This document shows positions 49,569 through 58,959 of a stretch of DNA of 64,000 bases, piece by piece; the first letter of the stretch is position 1; the number at the start of each line of letters is the position of its first letter. Origin of the DNA: Legionella bononiensis (lineage in GTDB: Bacteria > Pseudomonadota > Gammaproteobacteria > Legionellales > Legionellaceae); the NCBI RefSeq assembly GCF_016786215.1, contig NZ_JADOBG010000017.1:31134-95133 (forward strand), in the 5' to 3' direction. The notes below the pieces were generated by a model. That model worked only from the letters and a program-made list of their open reading frames with translations, was not told the DNA's origin and did not search any database. A program made the translations under genes and the position numbers.

Positions 49569-50633
49569 ATGAGAATAATCGAACGATATATTGCTAAAAC
49601 TGTTCTCTCTGCTATTGGTTTGGTTACGCTGATGTTGGCCGGTTTGCAGATTTTTATTTTGTTTGTTAATCAACTCGATGAATTGGGAAAGATGGACTAC
49701 GGCATTTCTCAGGCCGCTGTTTTTGTATTTTTGCAAATGCCTTATCAAGTCTATCTCTTCTTTCCTATGGCCAGTTTACTTGGTTGCCTGATAGGTTTGG
49801 GCCTTATGGCCAGTCATAGTGAATTGGTCGTCATGCGAGCGGCCGGAGTTTCTATTGGACAAATTACTGCAGCAGTATTAAAAGCATCCATAGTTGTGGT
49901 TATTTTAGTTACTGCATTAGGAGAAATTTTAACGCCAATGATGTCCCATTATGCCAATGATTATAAAATGTTAGCATTAAGTGGTGGTCAAACTTTGAGG
50001 ACTCCCAAGGGGATATGGTTGCGTTATGGTAATGATTTTATATCTATATCCTCGGTTCAACCCGGAAATGTATTACAGAATGTTTATCAATTCCGCTTTG
50101 ACGAGCATCATAATCTGCTGTTTGCTCGTGAAATGAGAGAAGTAAAATATGCCAATTATTTCTGGATGGCTTATGACGTGAAACAAACTGAGTTTGGTTC
50201 AGAACATACTAAATCCAGTCAAATGGTCTCACTGCCTTGGGACGTGCCCGTCAAACCACAAATATTGGAAATTACGGGGTCTAATCCTGATGAAATGACC
50301 CTGCATGAATTGAATCGCTATTTACGCGAACAAAAACGTAGCCAGCAAAACGCGCAAAATTACAAGATTGCCTTTCTGCAGAGAATTATTCAACCTGTAA
50401 CCACTATGGTGATGATGTTATTGGCAATTCCATTTATATTTGGTCCTCTGCGTTCTTCTACGATGGGATCCAAATTGTTGGTAGGAGCAACAGTTGGATT
50501 TGCATTCCATATCCTGAATCAATTTTTTGGACCTGTCAGTCTGGTATTTCAGTGGCCTCCAGAAATAGCGGCTTTAGGACCTACAGTTATTTTTGCCTTG
50601 ATTGGATTTTATTTAATGAGGCGAGTGAAATAA
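49569..50633 (+). CDS. lptG: LPS export permease LptG
   Basis: The 354-residue partner of LptF, same fold: MRIIERYIAKTVLSAIGLVTL at the N terminus, a periplasmic jellyroll and FHILNQFFGPVSLVFQWPP near the end. Its TAA overlaps the ATG of the next gene (TAATG), coupling translation. Confidence 0.94.
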   Translation: MRIIERYIAKTVLSAIGLVTLMLAGLQIFILFVNQLDELGKMDYGISQAAVFVFLQMPYQVYLFFPMASLLGCLIGLGLMASHSELVVMRAAGVSIGQITAAVLKASIVVVILVTALGEILTPMMSHYANDYKMLALSGGQTLRTPKGIWLRYGNDFISISSVQPGNVLQNVYQFRFDEHHNLLFAREMREVKYANYFWMAYDVKQTEFGSEHTKSSQMVSLPWDVPVKPQILEITGSNPDEMTLHELNRYLREQKRSQQNAQNYKIAFLQRIIQPVTTMVMMLLAIPFIFGPLRSSTMGSKLLVGATVGFAFHILNQFFGPVSLVFQWPPEIAALGPTVIFALIGFYLMRRVK

Positions 50634-51391
50634 TGGCGGTATTCAGGCACTTGATTGAATTGTTCATTAATCCCTTTTTTCTGTGTTTCTTTTTATTAGG
50701 AATATGTACTTATTTGGTATGGTTTCGTTCTTATTCTCAGTTTGTTCGCAGAACCCTGCTTTTAGTATTTCTGACACTGACAGTAATCAGTACGGGGTGG
50801 TTACCAAGATACATGACTTATAACCTGGAATCACAGTACACGATAGTAACAAAACCGGATCCCGATGTTCGATGGGTCGTTGTGTTAAGTGGTGGCCAAA
50901 CTCAGGCTGCCGGATTGCCTCCCAATGACTTATTGTCGTCGGCGAGTATGAAACGTTTGATAGAGGGCGTGAGACTCCTGAGATTATTACCAGAGGCAAA
51001 GCTGGTTTTATCAGGTGGCGGCTCTGCCGGAGATCAACCTGAAGCATTGCTTTTGGCAGAATTAGCACGATGGTTTTCCATTCCAGATCACAAAGTGGTT
51101 TTGGAAACCAAGTCCATTAACACAGCAGATCAGGCTCGAGAATTGGTATCTCTGGTTAAGAATGAGCCATTTTATTTGGTTACATCAGCCGTTCATATGC
51201 CTCGAGCTATGGCTTTATGTCAAAAGCAAGGCCTACATCCCATCGCCGCACCTACTGACTTTACTTTTTTCTGGAGTACTGACAGTTGGGGCAAATTGAT
51301 TATCCCTAATGCATACAATCTGGCCTATTTTTCTATTGGCTTGCATGAAGTATTAGGAAGTCTATGGGCTTTCAAGTTTATGGGGCAATGA
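50633..51391 (+). CDS. YdcF/ElyC (DUF218) envelope protein
   Basis: A 252-residue protein with two N-terminal membrane segments and a DUF218 domain (residues ~75-245): WVVVLSGGQ, LVLSGGGSAGDQPEA, ETKSINTADQARELV and VTSAVHMPRAMALCQKQGL. Size and membrane layout resemble E. coli ElyC, which affects peptidoglycan and enterobacterial common antigen lipid carriers. ATG 50633 is chosen because it overlaps the lptG stop. Third gene of lptF-lptG, consistent with an envelope role. Confidence 0.85.
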   Translation: MAVFRHLIELFINPFFLCFFLLGICTYLVWFRSYSQFVRRTLLLVFLTLTVISTGWLPRYMTYNLESQYTIVTKPDPDVRWVVVLSGGQTQAAGLPPNDLLSSASMKRLIEGVRLLRLLPEAKLVLSGGGSAGDQPEALLLAELARWFSIPDHKVVLETKSINTADQARELVSLVKNEPFYLVTSAVHMPRAMALCQKQGLHPIAAPTDFTFFWSTDSWGKLIIPNAYNLAYFSIGLHEVLGSLWAFKFMGQ

Positions 51392-51437
51392 CATGCCCCA
51401 TGAACTATCCCAGGATTGAAATACTGCATGGGCAGGA

Positions 51438-52532
51438 TCAGATTCGACAAATTTGTTCGGCTATGGCGCTATGTTCCCCTGTTGGTTGTAGTGAAGCTTC
51501 CAGTTGATTTTTAGAGTCCACAGTGCGCTCTTTACTGTGAGCTGAATGTGCAAACATGCCGTTGACGCTGGCTGCTCCTTTGTGATCATGTGGAATATGT
51601 CTTAATCCAATATGAGCAATGGGGGATTCTTGTATTGCTTTACGTAGCTCTTCGAATAATTCGACGGGTAACTTGCCTAATAAATTGTTATGGAGGAATA
51701 ACTCTTTTAAATGAGGGAGTGCAAGTAATTTAAGTATGCATTGAAATTTTTTCGGATTGTGGCAGCAAGCATGAAGAGACGTCTTGTTAAGACTCAGTGA
51801 AGTGAGCGTTGGATTTTGCTCTACCTTTTTAACAAATGCGCTCCAGTGTTCTTCACTCCATTGATCCAGACGGGCATTATCTAAAACTAATTGGGAAGCT
51901 TTATTGACACTGTTTAAGAATACTGTCATTTCTTTTGATTTCATGCGCCCTAATTCATTTTTTACATAAGTCAATGTGGTATTTGATGGTAGAACTTCAA
52001 CAATTTTTTTCAACTCCTCCAGATTGGCATGATGGGAAAACCCGGTTACAAAATTGCCAAATATGGTTACTTCTGGCGCGAAGACTCTGGTACAAAACAA
52101 TAAGACAGTTTGTTTATCGATGGTAAGGTGAGAAATCGTATCCAGATCCGCTGTAAATCGAATAGGATCATTGGGTTTTGTTATGGTTTCATGATGAAAT
52201 GTCGCGACTATTTTAGCTGGGAAGCTGTCATTAAAAAGTATTTTATCGATTGGTTCATGGGGGGCATATTGATAACATTTCGCTGTTAATGCATGGAGAA
52301 AGTTTGAACGTGTTCTTTGATCTTTACATGAACACATATACTTTACTGCAATAACGGATCCTGCTGTGCTCTCTCCTAAAAGAGTATTGGGGTGCTTATG
52401 TTTCATGTAATACAAAATGAGATCGCTTAGCGATACTAATTTATCTACTTCTTGAGTTTCGGAATAGTCTAGAAATGCTTCAATAGCTTGAGTGCACTCT
52501 TCAAAACTGTATTTGTTGAAGTTGCTTGGCAT
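51438..52532 (-). CDS. Leucine-rich effector-like protein
   Basis: A 364-residue protein with strong ribosome site AAGGAGAG before ATG 52530-52532. The N-terminal half is helical and polar with CSCKDQRTRSNFLHAL. Residues ~220-310 show leucine-rich repeats (NPTLTSLSLNKTSLHACC, LPHLKELFLHNNLLGKLP). Leucine-rich repeats are a eukaryotic-like feature found in several Legionella effectors. No signal peptide. The name effector is inferred from this feature and genus only. Confidence 0.65.
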   Translation of the reverse strand: MPSNFNKYSFEECTQAIEAFLDYSETQEVDKLVSLSDLILYYMKHKHPNTLLGESTAGSVIAVKYMCSCKDQRTRSNFLHALTAKCYQYAPHEPIDKILFNDSFPAKIVATFHHETITKPNDPIRFTADLDTISHLTIDKQTVLLFCTRVFAPEVTIFGNFVTGFSHHANLEELKKIVEVLPSNTTLTYVKNELGRMKSKEMTVFLNSVNKASQLVLDNARLDQWSEEHWSAFVKKVEQNPTLTSLSLNKTSLHACCHNPKKFQCILKLLALPHLKELFLHNNLLGKLPVELFEELRKAIQESPIAHIGLRHIPHDHKGAASVNGMFAHSAHSKERTVDSKNQLEASLQPTGEHSAIAEQICRI

Positions 52533-52693
52533 AATTCTCTCCTTGAACGCTAATGCTTTAAATCATTTAAAGTATTTTGAGAAATTAATTAAATCGTGCA
52601 CGATCGCACTATTTAAAAAATTAATCGTGTCCAGACTATATTGATCTTTTATGAATATCAACCCGGATTCTTATTAAAATCAGTAGAAAGCAC

Positions 52694-53875
52694 TTATACT
52701 GCTTGACCCGCTGCCCAACCAGAGGACCAGGCCCATTGAAAATTATAGCCACCCAACCAACCGGTTACATCCAGCGCTTCTCCGATAAAAAAAAGTCCTG
52801 GGACTTCATTCACTTCCATGGTTTTTGAAGAGAGAGCATGACAATCAACCCCTCCTATAGTGACTTCAGCAGTACGATATCCTTCTGTTCCATTAGGTTT
52901 GACTATCCATGCTTGTACCAAATGGGTTACAGATTCCAAATCTCGGTTTGAAATTTCAGACAGCTTTGTTTGTGCCAGATTTTTAGGAATGAATACTTCT
53001 ACAACCCGTTTGGGTAAATAATTGGATAAGACCGAGTTCAATTGTTTCTGTGGTGTTTCTACTCGGGCTTCTTTTAAGAGTTTAAGGAGTTCTTGTTCTG
53101 GTAACAGATTAATATGGATGGTTTCACCAGGCTGCCAGTAGGACGACAGCTGTAAAATTGCGGGACCGCTTAATCCACGATGAGTAAATAATACATGTTC
53201 ACGAAATTGATTGCGTTCATTTTCAACCACACTATCAACACCAATACCTGAAAGTACTGATATGCGTTCCTTATCGTGGACATCTAAAGTAAAAGGAACC
53301 AGTCCTGCACGTGTTGGCCATACTTTTATGTTAAATTGCTCAGCGACTTTGTATGCGAATGGACTGGCTCCCATAGTTGGAATTGAAAGTCCACCGCTTG
53401 CGATCACCAATGAATGGCATTGAAATGATCCCCGACTGGTATTAACTTTAAAGCGCTTATCACCTGTTTTTTGAATTTGTTCAATAGACGTATTTAAATG
53501 GATCTCGGCTTTGGCTTTTTCACATTCTAAAAGCAACATATCCACAATATCTTTTGATTTATTGTCGCAAAATAATTGTCCCAAGGTTTTTTCATGGAAA
53601 GGGATGTTATGTTTTTTTACCAGATTGATAAAATCCCATTGGGTATAACGCGATAGCGCGGATTTAAAAAAATGCGGATTGTGTGAAAAATATTTGTCTG
53701 GCTCTATGTAATAATTGGTGAAATTACAGCGTCCACCGCCGGACATTAATATTTTTTTCCCTGCTTTATTCGCATGATCCAGAACAATGACCCTACGCGA
53801 ACGTTTACTGGCTTCAATGGCGCACATGAGTCCGGCGGCACCTGCACCTATAATGATGACATCTATTTCTTGCAT
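52694..53875 (-). CDS. HI0933/YhiN family flavoprotein
   Basis: A 393-residue FAD-dependent oxidoreductase. It has a dinucleotide-binding start (VIIGAGAAGLMCAIEASKR), then the family signatures GKKILMSGGGRCNFTN, VVASGG-like (VIASGGLSIPTMGASPFAY), RGLSGPAILQLSSYW, GVDCHALSSKTME and, near the end, GLFFIGEALDVTGWLGGYNFQWAWSSG. Electron acceptor and substrate are unknown; the family is widespread. No operon partner. Confidence 0.9.
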   Translation of the reverse strand: MQEIDVIIIGAGAAGLMCAIEASKRSRRVIVLDHANKAGKKILMSGGGRCNFTNYYIEPDKYFSHNPHFFKSALSRYTQWDFINLVKKHNIPFHEKTLGQLFCDNKSKDIVDMLLLECEKAKAEIHLNTSIEQIQKTGDKRFKVNTSRGSFQCHSLVIASGGLSIPTMGASPFAYKVAEQFNIKVWPTRAGLVPFTLDVHDKERISVLSGIGVDSVVENERNQFREHVLFTHRGLSGPAILQLSSYWQPGETIHINLLPEQELLKLLKEARVETPQKQLNSVLSNYLPKRVVEVFIPKNLAQTKLSEISNRDLESVTHLVQAWIVKPNGTEGYRTAEVTIGGVDCHALSSKTMEVNEVPGLFFIGEALDVTGWLGGYNFQWAWSSGWAAGQAV

Positions 53876-54159
53876 TTAGGATAAAGCTCGTTTAATACCA
53901 GCAGATGAACCGTATGGATTTAGGTTTACTGCCAATGTGTTAAGGATTTTTTATTCAAATAAGCCGTAATCTGTATGGGTTGAGGTACCACTCTTAATTT
54001 AATGGTAGTTAAGCTTAGGCTGTACAGTTACCATCAATGGAGTACTAGTCAAATTTAATGCATAATGTATCATTTTATAATCCACGAAGCTATAAATAAT
54101 ACGTTCATTGTGAAGGCTTAGGCGTCCATTTGGACCGTTCTCAATAAATCCGCGAATTG

Positions 54160-54357
54160 TGTCATTCTGAACTCAGTAAAACCTTTCTAATTGCAGGTTC
54201 AATTCCACGCTCAGGAGATCCCTCATTACATTCGGGATGACGGCTGAGTTTCGTCATCCTGAACGTAGTGAAGGATCTCCAAATTCAGGCATGGTGTTAC
54301 ATTCAGGAGATCCCTCATTGCATTCGGGATGACGTTTCTCTACATTTGGGATGACGA
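54160..54357. repeat. Pair of CGTCATCC-type hairpin units
   Basis: Two units, 54160-54242 and 54252-54334, each start TCATTCTGAAC or CGTCATCCTGAACG and end CATTCGGGATGACG. A further GGGATGACG half-end (to 54357) follows. They are the same family as the array at 41.0 kb, but here they are not enclosed by an AGGACTTACG element. They take up part of the 511-bp gap; the rest holds no gene that I can see. Confidence 0.75.
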
Positions 54358-54386
54358 TTCCCTGCGTAATTGTGACTTTACTCTAT

Positions 54387-54728
54387 TCAGACTGGATTAT
54401 TTGATGATGGGATATTTCTGAATGGAATGGGTTTGAATGGTTGCACCCTTGGATCGGCTGATAGAGAAGTTGGCTGCTGGATTAGTTCCAACTTTTGTTG
54501 TTTTGATTTTTTTTTGATATCGCGTTCCAGCTTCATTGCTAATGGTTTATCTCCGTCAATTATCCAGCATTGGGCAATATGAAGGGGCTTAAAGCTTCGC
54601 GTATATTTACAACCTCCAGTACCATTCAGATGAGATAAAAAACGTTTTTCCAGATTATCGGTATAACCCGTGTAATAACTTTGATTTTCACAAAGAAGAA
54701 TATAAACCCAATAATCTTTTTTAGACAT
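54387..54728 (-). CDS. GIY-YIG domain protein (UPF0213-like)
   Basis: A 113-residue protein whose first ~80 residues form a single GIY-YIG nuclease domain: YWVYILLCENQSYYTGYTDN, LEKRFLSHLNGTGGCKYTRS. Arg and Tyr of the usual active site are present. A Pro-rich tail follows. Small free-standing members of this family have no settled role; a DNA-repair link is often suggested. Confidence 0.85.
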   Translation of the reverse strand: MSKKDYWVYILLCENQSYYTGYTDNLEKRFLSHLNGTGGCKYTRSFKPLHIAQCWIIDGDKPLAMKLERDIKKKSKQQKLELIQQPTSLSADPRVQPFKPIPFRNIPSSNNPV

Positions 54729-54900
54729 ATATCCAACCTTAATCTATCCTTTAAACAGTATGTTTGGCTTAATCAAATACTAACCTTTGAAACATGGCAG
54801 TTATCTTAGTATATCATGATGACACTGCCTATTCTCAGAGATAATACAGTTTGATTTTTTAAGCAGATTGGGTATGAAAATTACTGAAAAGGAGTTCGGC

Positions 54901-55773
54901 ATGAATATTTCGTTTATTGGTCTTGGTAAAATGGGATCAGCAATGGTCGAGCGTCTGTTGCAAGCAGGTTATCCCGTTACAGTATTTAATAGAACCCCAT
55001 CAAAAGCCTTGCCCCTTGTAAAGCTGGGTGCAAGGTATGCTGATTCGTTAATTCAAGCAGTACAAGACGCTGATGTAGTGATGAGTTGTTTGTTGAATGA
55101 TCAGGCCGTTCTTGGGATGGTTAATGAGTCAGTACAACACTTTAAACCCAAGGCAATTCATGTATGTTTGTCAACAATATTACCTGATACTTCAGTAACG
55201 CTTAGGGAGTTACATGAAACGAATAACAGTAATTTCGTTTCTGCTGTGGTTTTGGGTATCCCTAAAGTAGTGCAAAAAGGTGGCGTTACTGCTTATTGTG
55301 CCGGGGCTGATAAAAACCTGGAAGTCGTTATTCCTTTGCTTAAATCGTTCTCAACTGAAGTTATTTGCCTTGGTGATAATATAAAAGCAGCAAATACATT
55401 AAAAATATGTCTAAATTATAGTCTGGCAACAGCGTTGGAGCTTATTAGCGAACTGTATGTATTTGCAGAAAAAAGTGGTCTTGATAGTGAGTTTGTTAAA
55501 ATGAGTCTTCATCAGATTTATGGTCATCCCGCCTTCCAACTTTATATTGATAAAATTCTTGAACGAAATTTTGATGAAGTAAATTTTGATATGATTGGTG
55601 GAAATAAGGACATCACTATATTTCAGGAGGCTTTTGCAAGAGCAGGTGTTGTTCCTGAATTAGGAAATGTAATTAAATCCCGATTTATATCTGCATTGGC
55701 GAATGGAATGGAGCATAAAGATTGGAGTGGCATTTATGAGATCATACGAGATCAATCGGGTTTGACGGACTAA
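54901..55773 (+). CDS. NAD(P)-dependent beta-hydroxyacid dehydrogenase family
   Basis: About 290 residues. The Rossmann start MNISFIGLGKMGSAMVERLL with Asn-Arg-Thr (VFNRTPSKA) after the second strand suggests NADP use. The catalytic Lys region IKAANTLKICLNYSL follows at about residue 170, and the C-terminal half is helical. ATG 54901 with AGGAG is preferred over an in-frame ATG at 54868. Substrate unknown; the serine-type active-site loop (usually DAPVSGG) is replaced by VLGIPKVVQKGG, so it is likely an atypical member. Confidence 0.85.
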   Translation: MNISFIGLGKMGSAMVERLLQAGYPVTVFNRTPSKALPLVKLGARYADSLIQAVQDADVVMSCLLNDQAVLGMVNESVQHFKPKAIHVCLSTILPDTSVTLRELHETNNSNFVSAVVLGIPKVVQKGGVTAYCAGADKNLEVVIPLLKSFSTEVICLGDNIKAANTLKICLNYSLATALELISELYVFAEKSGLDSEFVKMSLHQIYGHPAFQLYIDKILERNFDEVNFDMIGGNKDITIFQEAFARAGVVPELGNVIKSRFISALANGMEHKDWSGIYEIIRDQSGLTD

Positions 55774-55844
55774 GCTCATAAGCTACTGTTTTTAATGATG
55801 ATTCTAAAATGAATTTTGGTGATTGCGTCTTAACCTATAAGGGG

Positions 55845-55892
55845 GAGGACTTACGAATTAACGAAGAGATCGAGCTTTCTTCGTAAGTCCTG
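55845..55892. repeat. AGGACTTACGAAAA element, minimal hairpin copy E
   Basis: A 48-bp inverted repeat, GAGGACTTACGAATTAACGA to TTCGTAAGTCCTG: just the two ends of the element face to face. It lies in the gap between two convergent genes. Confidence 0.7.
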
Positions 55893-55930
55893 TGGGTCTG
55901 ATGAGCGCAAAATCGGGCCATTCGTTTGAA

Positions 55931-56416
55931 TTATTTAAGAATAGTTCCATCGGCACTTTTTACTATCTTGGTACCATCAGCGTTCGTTTGAACTGATGAG
56001 CCATCTGTATTGATTATCAAATTTGAACCATCAGGATTTTTTTGCATTGAAGATCCATCGGTATTTTTTATAATCTGGGTTCCATCGGATTTACTCTCAA
56101 CAGAAGAGCCGTTAGCATTTGTTATCAGTTTTGAACCATCAGCATTTTCTTGAACTGAGGAGCCATCGGCATTTTTTATAATTTTTGTTCCATCCGTTTT
56201 AGTAAGAACAGATGATCCATCCGAATTGGTGATTAATTGTGAGCCGTCTGAATTACTTTGAACAGAAGATCCATCTGCATTTTTAATCAGGGAGGTAGTT
56301 GTCGAAGAATTAGTTGTATTTTCTGCATAGGCAACGGAACCAAAGGATAGAGTGATTAATAGAAAAGTAATTAATAATTTCATTTCAGATTGTTTAAAAC
56401 TATTGAACATGTTCAT
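55931..56416 (-). CDS. Secreted protein of xNxDGS nonapeptide repeats
   Basis: A 161-residue protein. The GTG-free start ATG 56414-56416 has GAGG eight bases upstream; the hydrophobic core ITFLLITLSFGSVAYA (cleavage before EN) makes a signal peptide. Residues ~44-161 are about 13 nonapeptides of the form x-N-x-D-G-S/T-x-(V/L/I)-x, alternating GSSVQ-type and GTKII/GSKLI-type units, so the true period is 18 residues. The aspartate-glycine turns and buried aliphatic positions suggest a beta-solenoid or Ca-binding fold. No known family recognised. Confidence 0.7.
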   Translation of the reverse strand: MNMFNSFKQSEMKLLITFLLITLSFGSVAYAENTTNSSTTTSLIKNADGSSVQSNSDGSQLITNSDGSSVLTKTDGTKIIKNADGSSVQENADGSKLITNANGSSVESKSDGTQIIKNTDGSSMQKNPDGSNLIINTDGSSVQTNADGTKIVKSADGTILK

Positions 56417-56666
56417 GGTGATGACCTCTTCCGTGTTTATTCAATGATTAATTTCAATTTCATTACCAGATACTTATTGATATCTAATAATTCATCGGTG
56501 TGTTGATATGAATTTTTGTTTCACAGAATATCACACAAAATGTGTATAAAAATTATACTACAGCAACCCATTTATTTCCATTAAATGCTTAGTTAATTCC
56601 TTGAAACCGTGAATTACATAGAACAATATGTGTATTGCTGCCATAATATGTCAGCATAAGAATTAG

Positions 56667-57371
56667 ATGAAGGTAGGACCATTGTCCCGTACAGACCGCT
56701 TATTTGAGTTGATCCAGATTTTGCGCCGGCATCGATATCCGGTAAGCGGAGCAATTCTGGCCGCCGAGTTAGGTATAAGCCTAAGAACCCTCTATCGCGA
56801 TATTGCAACCTTACAGACACAAGGAGCCAGCATTGATGGGGAACCAGGATTAGGTTATGTGTTACGTCCCGGATTTATGTTACCCCCCTTAATGTTTTCT
56901 GAGGAAGAAATCGAAGCTTTGGTTCTTGGTTCACGATGGGTTGCCAAACGTACTGACAGTCAGTTAAGTTCGGCAGCAAAGAACGCCTTGGCCAAAATAG
57001 CTGCCGTACTTCCTGATGACTTACGGCATCATCTGGATGCTTCAGGGTTATTAGTCGGTCCGGCAAATACCATTGCAGCGGGTGATGAAGAGTTAGCGAC
57101 GATAAGAAAGGTGATACGAGGAGAGCGAAAATTATTAATCTCGTACAAAGATAATCACGAGAACTTGAGCGAGCGAATTATCTGGCCCTTTGCTTTAGGA
57201 TTTTTTGAGCAGGTTCGCATCGTCGTTGCCTGGTGTGAGCTTCGTCAGGAGTTTCGCCATTTTCGCACGGATAGGATAATCAAGTTAAGCAAGTTGGATA
57301 TTCGCTATCCTGCCAGGCGTCAGGCCTTATTGAAAAAATGGCGTGAACTTCAAGGTATTCCTGTTCAATAA
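56667..57371 (+). CDS. YafY-type HTH-WYL transcriptional regulator
   Basis: A 234-residue regulator. The N-terminal winged helix SRTDRLFELIQILRRHRYPV with ISLRTLYRDIATLQTQGA is followed by a WYL-type ligand-binding domain (ERKLLISYKDN, IIWPFALGFFEQVRIVVAWCELRQEFRHF). Family members usually begin MSRTDRL, which points to TTG 56682 with AGGA just upstream as the true start; ATG 56667 is the alternative. WYL regulators commonly control adjacent genes; here the GyrI-like and EVE genes lie downstream, beyond a repeat array. Confidence 0.9.
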   Translation: MKVGPLSRTDRLFELIQILRRHRYPVSGAILAAELGISLRTLYRDIATLQTQGASIDGEPGLGYVLRPGFMLPPLMFSEEEIEALVLGSRWVAKRTDSQLSSAAKNALAKIAAVLPDDLRHHLDASGLLVGPANTIAAGDEELATIRKVIRGERKLLISYKDNHENLSERIIWPFALGFFEQVRIVVAWCELRQEFRHFRTDRIIKLSKLDIRYPARRQALLKKWRELQGIPVQ

Positions 57372-57488
57372 CTTTCCAATCACTACTGACACATTCTGTC
57401 ATGAATAGCCTGTACACTGGTCTCCTTTCAGGAATTATTAACAATGCCTTTGGTCTAGACCATTAAGTTAATTATATTGGCTATTTTG

Positions 57489-57841
57489 GTAGCCCGAATT
57501 AGCGAAGCGTAATACGGGGAAATAATGGAGTGTGTTGCCACTTCGATCCTGTATTACGCTTCGCTAATACAGGCTACGAAGGGTGTAGATTATTTATTTT
57601 CGTAGCCCGTATTAGCGGAGCGTCATACGGGGAAATAATGGAGTGTGTTGCCACTTCGATCCTGTATTACGCTTCGCTAATACAGGCTACGAAGGGTGTA
57701 GATTATTTATTTTCGTAGCCCGGCTACGAAGGGTGTAGATTATTTATTTTCGTAGCCCGTATTAGCGGAGCGTAATACGGGGAAATAATGGAGTGTGTTG
57801 CCACTTCGATCCTGTATTACGCTTCGCTAATACAGGCTGCT
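57489..57841. repeat. 113-bp tandem repeat array of GTAGCCCG palindromes
   Basis: Units start at 57489 and 57602 (113 bp each), then a truncated 37-bp unit at 57715 and a last unit at 57752. Each full unit contains an inverted repeat (GTAGCCCGTATTAGCG to CGCTAATACAGGCTAC) around GGAAATAATGGAGTGTGTTG. The internal units are nearly identical, indicating recent expansion. It fills most of the 519-bp gap. Confidence 0.85.
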
Positions 57842-57890
57842 AAGGCTTAACTTAATGGCTGTGGGCGGGCTATTAACAGGAGTGTTTTTC

Positions 57891-58319
57891 ATGTTTCAAA
57901 ATTGGCTGGCAGTAGCTTCTGCAGAGCATGTACGCCGTGGTCGTGAATCAGGGTTTATGCAGGTTTGTCATGGAAAGAAAGCACCATTAAAGCGCATTCA
58001 ACCAGGTGACACCATTATATATTACTCACCCACAGTCAGTTTTGGTGGAACAGATAAACTTCAGGCGTTTACCGCAATAGGAACAGTAAAAAATGGAGAG
58101 GCATATCAGGTTGATATGGGCGATGGATTCTGTCCATTTAGACGGGATGTAGCCTGGTGTAATGCTACTGAAGCGTTCATTTCCGCCTATCTTGACGAAC
58201 TTGAATTGACCAGGGGAAAGCGTAATTGGGGGTATCCACTTCGTTTTGGATTGTTATTAATCAGTGAGCACGATGCGAAGCTGATTGCACAGGCAATGAA
58301 TGTTGTGATTAATCTTTAA
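57891..58319 (+). CDS. EVE-domain protein
   Basis: About 142 residues forming a single EVE (PUA-like) domain: [19 protein letters not shown] at the start, [16 protein letters not shown], then [21 protein letters not shown] domains bind modified bases in RNA or DNA. ATG 57891 with AGGAG nine bases upstream is preferred over the frame's first start, ATG 57855, which lacks a site. Just downstream of the repeat array and 47 bp before the GyrI-like gene. Confidence 0.85.
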   Translation: MFQNWLAVASAEHVRRGRESGFMQVCHGKKAPLKRIQPGDTIIYYSPTVSFGGTDKLQAFTAIGTVKNGEAYQVDMGDGFCPFRRDVAWCNATEAFISAYLDELELTRGKRNWGYPLRFGLLLISEHDAKLIAQAMNVVINL

Positions 58320-58366
58320 GTCATGACATTGGGCAATGGTATTTATTATTTTTTATTATTAGGAAT

Positions 58367-58849
58367 ATGATGATGTACACAGAACCGAGAAGAGTAGAAG
58401 TTGATGGGTTTAATGTAGCTGGGTTGAGTGTTCGCACCATAAACGGTGATGAGTTCAACCCGAATAAGGCCAGGTTGCCTTTACTTTGGGAGCAGTTTTT
58501 TTCTTCCGGAATTGCTGAAACAATTCCCGGTCGTTTAAATAAGGCATCAGTTTTCGGGGTGTATTCTCATTATGATTCTGATGAAAACGGATATTACACA
58601 GTAACTGCAGGCCTGGACAGTACAAACCTGAGCAATGTATTGGATTTAAGTCAGGTTGAGATACAGAAGGGAAGTTATCTTGTTTTTGAAGCTCAAGGTG
58701 CTTTCCCTGAAATTGTCGTTCAGACCTGGGAGCGTATTTGGGTTTATTTTCGGGATAATAAGGTTCATAAACGAGCCTTTCAAAGTGATTTTGAACAGTA
58801 TTCTGGGCCAAATCAAATTGCAATTTACATAGGCATTTGCACGAAATAG
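58367..58849 (+). CDS. GyrI-like effector-binding domain protein
   Basis: A 160-residue stand-alone GyrI/AraC-E-bind domain: VDGFNVAGLSVRTIN, LPLLWEQFFS, FGVYSHYDSDENGYYTVTAG and a C-terminal QIAIYIGI strand. These domains bind small hydrophobic or cationic ligands. The ATG-ATG-ATG start run at 58367 makes the first codon uncertain by two. With the WYL regulator and EVE protein it makes a plausible small response cassette. Confidence 0.8.
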   Translation: MMMYTEPRRVEVDGFNVAGLSVRTINGDEFNPNKARLPLLWEQFFSSGIAETIPGRLNKASVFGVYSHYDSDENGYYTVTAGLDSTNLSNVLDLSQVEIQKGSYLVFEAQGAFPEIVVQTWERIWVYFRDNKVHKRAFQSDFEQYSGPNQIAIYIGICTK

Positions 58850-58959
58850 AACTAAGGATGATACTTCAAGAAGATTGTGTCGTCTGAATTTGATCTTTCC
58901 CTGTTTAGGACTAATACTTAGTGCACAGGGAAAAATAATCTCAATAGATGGAATAAATT

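Noticed and set aside
57489..57841. CRISPR array
   Set aside because: The repeated unit is 113 bp with an internal palindrome and no short repeat/unique spacer pattern; no cas gene is nearby.
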